A stretch of 26,826 nt of DNA from 01-FULL-43-15b sp964472675 (lineage in GTDB: Bacteria > Patescibacteriota > Microgenomatia > UBA8517 > UBA10165), in contig CAYYLO010000013.1 in assembly GCA_964472675.1 (NCBI GenBank), positions 1 to 26,826 of the forward strand, in the 5' to 3' direction. Below the pieces are notes generated by a model. It saw nothing but the letters and a program-made list of their open reading frames with translations. It did not search any database and had not been told where the DNA came from. A program made the position numbers and the translations under genes. This document shows, in pieces, positions 22,875-26,826 of the stretch. Within the stretch, counting starts at the first letter, position 1. The number at the start of each line of letters is the position of its first letter.

Positions 22875-22946
22875 GGGCCTGTAGCTCAATGGCAGAGCAT
22901 TCGGCTTATATCCGAACGGTTGAAGGTTCGACCCCTTCCGGGCCCA
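22875..22946 (+). tRNA. tRNA-Ile(UAU)
   Basis: A full cloverleaf can be drawn: acceptor GGGCCTG/CGGGCCC, D stem GCTC/GAGC with GG in the loop, anticodon stem TTCGG/CCGAA with loop CTTATAT giving anticodon TAT at 22908-22910, and T stem GAAGG/CCTTC with the canonical TTCGA loop. The discriminator is A and no CCA is encoded. The UAU anticodon reads AUA directly; most bacteria instead use a CAU tRNA modified by TilS. Confidence 0.9.
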
Positions 22947-22949
22947 CAG

Positions 22950-23180
22950 ATGCAAGAACTTCAAAAACTCTCCAAAGAAGAAAAGATAAAAGATCTGCTT
23001 CAGAAAAGAGAAGATACAATTGCAAAAATAAAAGAACTCTACAAAAACTTTAGGGGAGTAAGCCACGAGAATTCCTCAGCTGAAATCAAACAGGTAAGGA
23101 TTAAAGTGTTAGAAGGTTTTGTAGACAGCCTTAACAAAGAACTCATTTCTCTTGGATATACTTTTAAGGGAAGGAGATAG
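22950..23180 (+). CDS. Small coiled-coil hypothetical protein, directly after tRNA-Ile
   Basis: The 76-residue product (MQELQKLSKEEKIKDLLQKREDTIAKIKELYKNF and onward, ending LNKELISLGYTFKGRR) is highly charged and helical with heptad-like Leu/Ile spacing, so probably a coiled coil. I recognise no family. ATG 22950 is only 3 nt after the tRNA discriminator base, leaving no room for a ribosome site or own promoter; the frame can be extended upstream to TTG 22920, but that lies inside the tRNA. The mRNA must be released from a tRNA-mRNA precursor by tRNA 3' processing and would start CAG-AUG, effectively leaderless. Confidence 0.55.
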   Translation: MQELQKLSKEEKIKDLLQKREDTIAKIKELYKNFRGVSHENSSAEIKQVRIKVLEGFVDSLNKELISLGYTFKGRR

Positions 23181-23189
23181 CCCAATCCT

Positions 23190-23243
23190 TCGACAAGCCC
23201 AAGATAGGTCTGATACAATTTAAAGGCGCGGATTGAAATCCGC
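23190..23243 (+). promoter_or_regulatory. Promoter and 5' hairpin before ugd
   Basis: TCGACA (23190-23195), 18 bp and TACAAT (23214-23219, preceded by TGA) form a plausible promoter. The transcript would begin just before a perfect hairpin GCGGATT-GA-AATCCGC (23228-23243) located 12 nt before the ATG at 23256, where it could affect initiation. The upstream text CCTTCGACAAGCCCAAGA also resembles short interspersed repeats seen in CPR genomes. Confidence 0.45.
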
Positions 23244-23255
23244 TACTACTTATTT

Positions 23256-24119
23256 ATGGCAGATATTGGGATTATTGGCTGGGGAGTTGTGGGGCAGGCA
23301 ACGGGAGAAGGCTTCAAAAAGGCCCACTCTGTTTTGTGGCACGACCCCCACAAAGAAGGCGGAGTAGAACTTCCCAAGTTAATAGAAAAAAGCGAGTTTA
23401 TCTTCATTTGTGTTCCCACCCCAATGTTTTCAGATTATTCGGGAATTGATTTATCGATTGTGGAAGAGGTGGTTGAGAAGACAGTAGGGGAAATTAGGAA
23501 AATTGGGGAAGTGGGGGAAGGTAAAGTAACTATTGTTAAATCAACGGTTGTGCCGGGGACGGCTGCTTCTTTGCAAAAGAAATATCCTGATGTCGTTTTT
23601 GCCTCCAACCCCGAATTTTTAACCGAAGCCCACCCCTTTGAAGATTTCTTAAAACCGGACAGAACAATAATTGGCGCAGAACTGTCTGTTGCCGCAAGAA
23701 TAAAGGCCCTATACGAGGCTGTATTACCTCCCGAGTCCATCTACTTTTTAACTGATACCACTTCTGCTGAAATGGCCAAATATATGGCCAATACACTTTT
23801 GGCAGCCAAGATTATGTTGGGAAATGAGTATTATCGTCTTAGTCAGGCTTTGGGAATTGATTATGACCATGTGCGGCAAATGGTACAGGCAGATCCCCGG
23901 ATTGGTGGGCACCTAAACACGCCTGGACCTGATGGAGACTTTGGGTTTGGAGGGAAATGCTTTCCTAAGGATATAGTGGCTCTTTTATCGCTTGCCCGCA
24001 ACCTTAAAGTGGACACACCTATTTTGGAAGATACATGGAAGGAGAATTTGAAAGTGAGAAAGAATAGGGATTGGGAGTCTATTAATGGAGCGGTGAGCAA
24101 GAAGAGAGAAGTGAGATAG
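23256..24119 (+). CDS. UDP-glucose/GDP-mannose 6-dehydrogenase family protein, short form
   Basis: This enzyme oxidises a nucleotide sugar (typically UDP-glucose to UDP-glucuronate, two NAD+ per cycle) for surface polysaccharides. The N-terminal Rossmann loop is GIIGWGVVGQA (residues 5-15), with FIFICVPTPM and VTIVKSTVVPGTA following. NPEFLTEAHPFEDFLKPDRTIIG is the conserved substrate segment. The central helix has TSAEMAKYMANTLLAAKI, and the catalytic cysteine is in GFGGKCFPKD near residue 234. It has 287 residues; full-length enzymes have about 400-450 and end in a UDP-binding domain that is missing here. Short forms do occur in related dehydrogenases of uncertain substrate. The ending (KKREVR) looks natural rather than frameshifted. 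Confidence 0.82.
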   Translation: MADIGIIGWGVVGQATGEGFKKAHSVLWHDPHKEGGVELPKLIEKSEFIFICVPTPMFSDYSGIDLSIVEEVVEKTVGEIRKIGEVGEGKVTIVKSTVVPGTAASLQKKYPDVVFASNPEFLTEAHPFEDFLKPDRTIIGAELSVAARIKALYEAVLPPESIYFLTDTTSAEMAKYMANTLLAAKIMLGNEYYRLSQALGIDYDHVRQMVQADPRIGGHLNTPGPDGDFGFGGKCFPKDIVALLSLARNLKVDTPILEDTWKENLKVRKNRDWESINGAVSKKREVR

Positions 24120-24137
24120 AGGGCTTTTTGCGCGCTA

Positions 24138-25022
24138 TTACAATTCCTCAAGGTGTGTAGAGCGGCCGGGGCCGTTTTTGCGATCAATAAACTCTAAATA
24201 ACGCTCAGTTGTAGAAAGCCTCTTGTGGCCTGCGACTTTGGAAACGGTTACGACATCAACACCGTTTTTAAGCTGATGAGCTATAAATGTAGAGCGTAAA
24301 TCGTTTACCTTGGCGTTTTCAATTCCAGCTTCTCTAAAGTAGCGGTCGATTGAGCTTCTTATATTGCGAACAAGGAGCGGACGGTTATTTTTAGTGACAA
24401 ACACGTGGTCATTTTTGGCATCAGCGCGTTCTTTAAGGTATTCGTCCAAAGAAACCTTTGCAGGGCCATTGAGGGGGACTTCTCTTGCAGGTTGAGAAGC
24501 GTAGGCACGGATATAAATTGAATCCGGCTTTACATCTTCAACACGCAAGTTGGCTACCTCACCGATCCTAACACCGGTTTGTAGCATAAGCTCAATAATG
24601 GCGGCGATCCTTTTATCTCCCCTGGCAGCATCTCGCAGAGCGCGATATTCCATGCGGGATAATATTCGTGGGGGAGGGTTTTCGTAGCGGGGATGAGCGA
24701 CAGGGGCTGCCGGATCATTTTCAAGAACCTTTTTGACTACAACCCAGCGGAAGAAAGCTTTAATAGCGTTAAGCTTTCTTGAGATTGATTTGGCTGTGTA
24801 GCCTTTCTCGTTTAAAGAATCACGGAATGCTTCGACGTCTGCAGGCGTGATTTGTTGGGGGCTTGTTTTCTCGTTTTGGGCAAAGTATGTAACCAGCTGT
24901 TCAATATCTTTATTGTAGGCTAGAATAGTTGCAGAAGACCTGCTTTTTTGCTGGAGGTCTTGTATAAATTCCCTGTGAAGGGTGGGCAAGGAGTTTATAG
25001 TGGTAATTTCGTTTACAGCCAT
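24138..25022 (-). CDS. Tyrosine recombinase (XerC/XerD-like)
   Basis: ATG 25022 (MAVNEITT, 294 aa) is preferred over the longer 25046 start. Residues about 10-100 form the SAM-like N-terminal core-binding domain (SSATILAYNKDIEQLVTYF). The catalytic domain has Arg in TGVRIGEVANL (about 152), the second box in VNDLRSTFIAHQL (about 240), AGHKRLSTTERYLEF with His/Arg and the nucleophilic Tyr near 277. In the second box, Asn stands where Xer proteins usually have His (HxLRH), and the following His is Ser. Such variants occur in some archaeal and CPR recombinases. The role could be chromosome dimer resolution; no att sites or phage genes flank it. Its stop lies 18 bp from the ugd-like gene, convergent. 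Confidence 0.85.
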   Translation of the reverse strand: MAVNEITTINSLPTLHREFIQDLQQKSRSSATILAYNKDIEQLVTYFAQNEKTSPQQITPADVEAFRDSLNEKGYTAKSISRKLNAIKAFFRWVVVKKVLENDPAAPVAHPRYENPPPRILSRMEYRALRDAARGDKRIAAIIELMLQTGVRIGEVANLRVEDVKPDSIYIRAYASQPAREVPLNGPAKVSLDEYLKERADAKNDHVFVTKNNRPLLVRNIRSSIDRYFREAGIENAKVNDLRSTFIAHQLKNGVDVVTVSKVAGHKRLSTTERYLEFIDRKNGPGRSTHLEEL

Positions 25023-25082
25023 TTGTACTTTACAGAAAAAGCGCAATAGTACTTTATTACCATAATTTGCGCTTTTTGGCCT

Positions 25083-25099
25083 ACTGCGCTGTGCGCAGT
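25083..25099. repeat. Palindrome ACTGCGC-TGT-GCGCAGT before scaffold gap
   Basis: A perfect 7-bp inverted repeat with a 3-nt loop lies between the recombinase start and the N run. It resembles short interspersed palindromes and may have caused the assembly break. No other feature is seen in 25047-25109. Confidence 0.45.
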
Positions 25100-25109
25100 G
25101 GCTACTTTA

Positions 25110-25119
25110 NNNNNNNNNN
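25110..25119. other. Scaffold gap (10 N)
   Basis: A run of ten N's. The true distance is unknown; flanking ends show no obvious overlap, unlike the gap at 15457. Confidence 0.95.
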
Positions 25120-25149
25120 CGAAAAGAGGTTAGTGTCAACCTGCAAAAT

Positions 25150-25554
25150 ATGCTATCTGCCACGTTTAGTTTTTTTAAAAGAAGGGGACTTTTTCTTGTT
25201 GTAGCCTTAATTACAATTTCAGCTATTCGTACGGCTTTTAGCCTTTCGGGGCGGCAAAACGAGCTTTTATTGGCTCGCCAAAAGTTAGCCCAAGAACAAG
25301 CCGAACAAAAAAGATTACAAGAGATTCAGAAAAGTATAAATTCCCCCGTTTTTATAGAAAAAGAGGCTCGAGATAAACTGGGAAAAGCCAAACCGGGGGA
25401 AACGATTGTGGTTTTGCCGGGGGAAGATGTTTTGAGAAGCTTTGCTCCCATAATGCCTAAAAATGACGAAATGAGTCTAGAAGTTTTGCCTGTTTGGCGG
25501 CAGTGGGTTGAAATCTTCCTTCCAGAACTGAACAATGCTTTGTCCCGAGGCTAG
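25150..25554 (+). CDS. Septum formation initiator (DivIC/FtsB-like)
   Basis: The 134-residue bitopic protein has a basic N-terminus, one membrane helix (GLFLVVALITISAIRTAFSL, about 13-32), then a coiled coil (SGRQNELLLARQKLAQEQAEQKRLQEIQKSI) and the family ending SPVFIEKEARDKLGKAKPGETIVVLP. This matches DivIC/FtsB proteins, which bridge FtsL and FtsQ in the divisome. The C-terminal PVWRQWVEIFLPE stretch is an extra amphipathic segment common in CPR versions. The promoter is hidden near the N gap. Confidence 0.82.
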   Translation: MLSATFSFFKRRGLFLVVALITISAIRTAFSLSGRQNELLLARQKLAQEQAEQKRLQEIQKSINSPVFIEKEARDKLGKAKPGETIVVLPGEDVLRSFAPIMPKNDEMSLEVLPVWRQWVEIFLPELNNALSRG

Positions 25555-25558
25555 GAGG

Positions 25559-25630
25559 TGGCTGGGGTGAGGATCGAACTCACAACCTACGGGATATGAA
25601 TCCGTTGCTCCACCATTGAGCTACCCAGCC
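25559..25630 (-). tRNA. tRNA with CAU anticodon (Met-type or Ile2)
   Basis: On the minus strand: acceptor GGCTGGG/CCCAGCC, D stem GCTC/GAGC with GG in the loop, anticodon stem ACGGA/CCCGT with loop TTCATAT giving CAT, and T stem GTGAG/CTCAC with a TTCGATC loop. Discriminator A, no CCA encoded. The closing pair 31-39 is an A-C mismatch. It lacks the initiator marks (1-72 mismatch and three G-C pairs in the anticodon stem), so it is an elongator Met or a TilS-type Ile2 tRNA. Confidence 0.88.
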
Positions 25631-25673
25631 TCATAATGATTCTACCATAAGTGCGTAATGTTGACAAATGCTG

Positions 25674-25679
25674 TATAAT
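25674..25679 (+). promoter_or_regulatory. -10 box of the RHH/PIN operon
   Basis: Perfect TATAAT ends 9 nt before the ATG at 25689. A TTGACA at 25661 is too close (7 bp) to be its -35. The mRNA would be nearly leaderless. Confidence 0.5.
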
Positions 25680-25688
25680 GTATGATGT

Positions 25689-26012
25689 ATGTTAAGAAAA
25701 CAAATTTACCTAACTCCGCAGATAGACCGCGAACTCACGATCCGCGCTCGTGGTGAAGGTAAAAGCGTGGCTGAGGTTGTTAGAGAGTCTCTGGCTCGTG
25801 ATTTGGGTGTGGAGAACAAACGACAAAACGCAGGTGAGTTCTTACTTGAACTTGCCTCTGACGCAGCAAGCGGGGGCCCCAAGGACTTATCTACCAACCT
25901 TTTTGATTACTTATATGGTGATAAGTCTCCAAACTATGGCAAAAATAAACCCAAACTCACAAAGAAGGAGATAGAACATATTAACCGTTTTGTAAATGAT
26001 CGCTCCAAATAA
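25689..26012 (+). CDS. RHH (CopG-type) antitoxin
   Basis: Residues 1-45 (LRKQIYLTPQIDRELTIRARGEGKSVAEVVRESLARDL) are a ribbon-helix-helix DNA-binding domain. The remaining 60 residues are charged and contain a small aromatic segment (NLFDYLYGDKSPNYGKNK) likely to bind the toxin. The gene overlaps the PIN toxin gene by 17 bp, giving a coupled toxin-antitoxin operon. Confidence 0.8.
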   Translation: MLRKQIYLTPQIDRELTIRARGEGKSVAEVVRESLARDLGVENKRQNAGEFLLELASDAASGGPKDLSTNLFDYLYGDKSPNYGKNKPKLTKKEIEHINRFVNDRSK

Positions 26013-26418
26013 GATATTGATTGATGCTGATGCATTTGTGGCGCTTAACCACAAAGACGACCCCAATCATACTAGGGCACTTCTTCTCGTTGCGCAAATT
26101 CGCGACCAAAAGACCGATCTTCTCACTTCAGATCCTGCTTTCGGCGAGGCAATTACCATTATTTCTCAAGAAGTTGCACTCGAGCCAGCTGTTAAGTTTG
26201 CCCTTAAAACCCTGAGAGGGCCAATAGATATTGTCGAGGTAGATTCAGCTTTGCGAAACGATGCTTTGGAAATATTTTCAAAACAAACTTCCAAGAATTC
26301 TAGATTCACAGATTGTATAAATATGGCAGTTATGAAGCGCGAGAGGATTGATACCATATTCAGTTTCGACAAGCATTACAAAAAGAATGGTTTTAAGCGT
26401 TTCGGAATTGATGAGTGA
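25996..26418 (+). CDS. PIN-domain toxin (VapC-like)
   Basis: This is a 140-residue PIN ribonuclease with acidic residues in ILIDADAFVALN (Asp about 9 and 11), SDPAFGEAITII (Glu about 51), SRFTDCINMAVMKRERIDTIFSFDKHYKK (Asp about 105 and 124). It ends FKRFGIDE. Its start overlaps the antitoxin by 17 bp without a good ribosome site, so translation is probably coupled. It is the third intact toxin-antitoxin pair in the window. Confidence 0.85.
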   Translation: MIAPNKILIDADAFVALNHKDDPNHTRALLLVAQIRDQKTDLLTSDPAFGEAITIISQEVALEPAVKFALKTLRGPIDIVEVDSALRNDALEIFSKQTSKNSRFTDCINMAVMKRERIDTIFSFDKHYKKNGFKRFGIDE

Positions 26419-26427
26419 TGCCTAATT

Positions 26428-26436
26428 TGGTATACT
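26428..26436 (+). promoter_or_regulatory. Extended -10 promoter for the intron-bearing tRNA
   Basis: TGGTATACT (TGN plus TATACT) ends 17 nt before the tRNA 5' end. It is the same extended -10 form as at 18101 and 22858. Confidence 0.5.
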
Positions 26437-26453
26437 TGCTTTGTTAGTCAACA

Positions 26454-26735
26454 TGCGGGGTAGTGTAGAGTTGCACGCAAGGCTAGTAGTATGGGCCCGT
26501 TAAAGAGTAATTTTTAATGAGAACTTGGCTATATCGGTGGACATCCAATTCGTGGACAATACCGAGGGAAGTCGCCCGCCATTTGGCGAGGTTGACCCCG
26601 TAGAGACTGGACGCCGAGCTCCCACGCCGCTCCTGAAAGAGCTTTGAGGGATGATGATACAGTCCGACACTTCAGGTAACTGGAGACTACAGAGTGCATA
26701 ATCTTGCAGGCCGGGCGCGACTCCCGGCCCCGCAA
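26454..26735 (+). tRNA. tRNA-Met-type (CAU), interrupted by group I intron
   Basis: Exons are 26454-26484 and 26697-26735. Joined they give acceptor TGCGGGG/CCCCGCA, D stem GTGT/GCAC, anticodon stem CAAGG/TCTTG with loop CTCATAA (anticodon CAT at 26697-26699), a 4-nt variable region and T stem CCGGG/CCCGG. The discriminator is A and CCA is not encoded. Oddities: the D loop is only AGAGTT without the GG pair, and the T loop is CGCGACT instead of TTCRANY. There are no initiator marks, and since an Ile(UAU) tRNA exists here, elongator Met is the likely identity. A degenerate, nonfunctional copy is possible. Confidence 0.8.
26485..26696 (+). ncRNA. Group I self-splicing intron (212 nt)
   Basis: The intron sits between U33 and C34 of the tRNA anticodon loop. 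The 5' exon end GGCT pairs with GGCC at 26494-26497 inside the intron to form P1 with the required U-G at the splice site, and the intron ends in G (26696). The conserved R element GTAGAGACTGG (26600-26610) and S element GATACAGTCC (26656-26665) form P7 (GACTG/CAGTC), the guanosine-binding helix. There is no room for a homing endonuclease ORF, so it is a minimal ribozyme like the tRNA introns of cyanobacteria and some proteobacteria. Remaining helices were not fully assigned. Confidence 0.82.
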
Positions 26736-26743
26736 CAGAAGTT

Positions 26744-26774
26744 AAAAAGGGAGGCTCAAAAGGCCTGCTTTTTG
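26744..26774 (+). terminator. Terminator after the intron-bearing tRNA
   Basis: AAAAAG (26744-26749) plus AGGC (26752-26755) pair with GCCT (26763-26766) plus CTTTTT (26768-26773), an A-tract/T-tract hairpin with small bulges, 9 nt after the tRNA. The window's last 50 bases show nothing further. Confidence 0.7.
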
Positions 26775-26826
26775 GTGCCAAAATTAACTCATCTGTAGCT
26801 CATAGCTTTGACTTCCAACCTCAGTT

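Noticed and set aside
25661..25679. TTGACA and TATAAT as one promoter
   Set aside because: Only 7 bp separate the two hexamers, too short for a -35/-10 pair; only the -10 was kept.
26454..26780. tmRNA or another large structured RNA at the window end
   Set aside because: No tag-peptide frame or Ala-tRNA-like ends; tRNA halves with acceptor, anticodon and T stems plus group I R/S elements explain the region better.
26500..26781. Minus-strand ORFs near the window end
   Set aside because: They are antisense to the group I intron and tRNA and show no protein features.

Overview
The window looks like part of a Patescibacteria (Candidate Phyla Radiation) genome, most likely Microgenomates-like. 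This is inferred from gene content and style, because there is no rRNA to confirm it. The signs are short intergenic spaces, tRNAs without encoded CCA, a group I intron in a tRNA, an intein in a class II ribonucleotide reductase, a diversity-generating retroelement (DGR), many small toxin-antitoxin pairs, and promoters whose -10 box lies only 7-10 nt before the start codon. There are two 10-N scaffold joins. The one inside the reductase gene is probably a false gap.

Layout. 3-314: 3' end of a DhnA-type aldolase. 342-3153: a complete DGR made of a small leader ORF, a target gene ending in a variable repeat (VR), a reverse transcriptase on the minus strand, a head-to-head avd gene, and the template repeat (TR). 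The TR and VR are 115 bp each and differ at 14 positions; 13 of these are adenines in the TR. 3154-5193: a PfkB kinase and a 2-hydroxyacid dehydrogenase. 5221-7002: a BrnT/BrnA toxin-antitoxin pair, a small membrane-protein gene with an in-frame TAG, and a Bro-N protein. 7096-11849: two class A penicillin-binding proteins in tandem, separated by a degenerate 8-bp periodic array. 11876-12493: a DUF5667-like protein.

12794-17310: an adenosylcobalamin-dependent ribonucleotide reductase with a 369-residue intein whose last residue is Gly, then about 200 bp holding two strong RNA-like structures, then a PduO-type cobalamin adenosyltransferase. The adenosyltransferase makes the cofactor the reductase uses, so the pair forms a functional module and the structured spacer may be regulatory. 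17315-18028: a VapBC-like pair with a repeat-rich promoter. 18120-22467: a proline-rich small protein, a VirD4/TraG-like ATPase, signal peptidase I lacking the usual lysine, and a membrane protein.

22605-25046: an internally deleted PIN gene, tRNA-Ile(UAU) with a small coiled-coil gene starting 3 nt after it, a short UDP-glucose dehydrogenase, and a tyrosine recombinase. 25150-26826: a DivIC/FtsB-like division protein, tRNA-CAU on the minus strand, an RHH/PIN toxin-antitoxin pair, and a tRNA-CAU interrupted after U33 by a 212-nt group I intron, followed by a terminator.

The strongest material for follow-up is the DGR (especially its antisense avd layout and the coupled leader ORF), the noncanonical intein, the structured RNA between the two cobalamin genes, the 8-bp array, and the intron-bearing tRNA with odd D and T loops.
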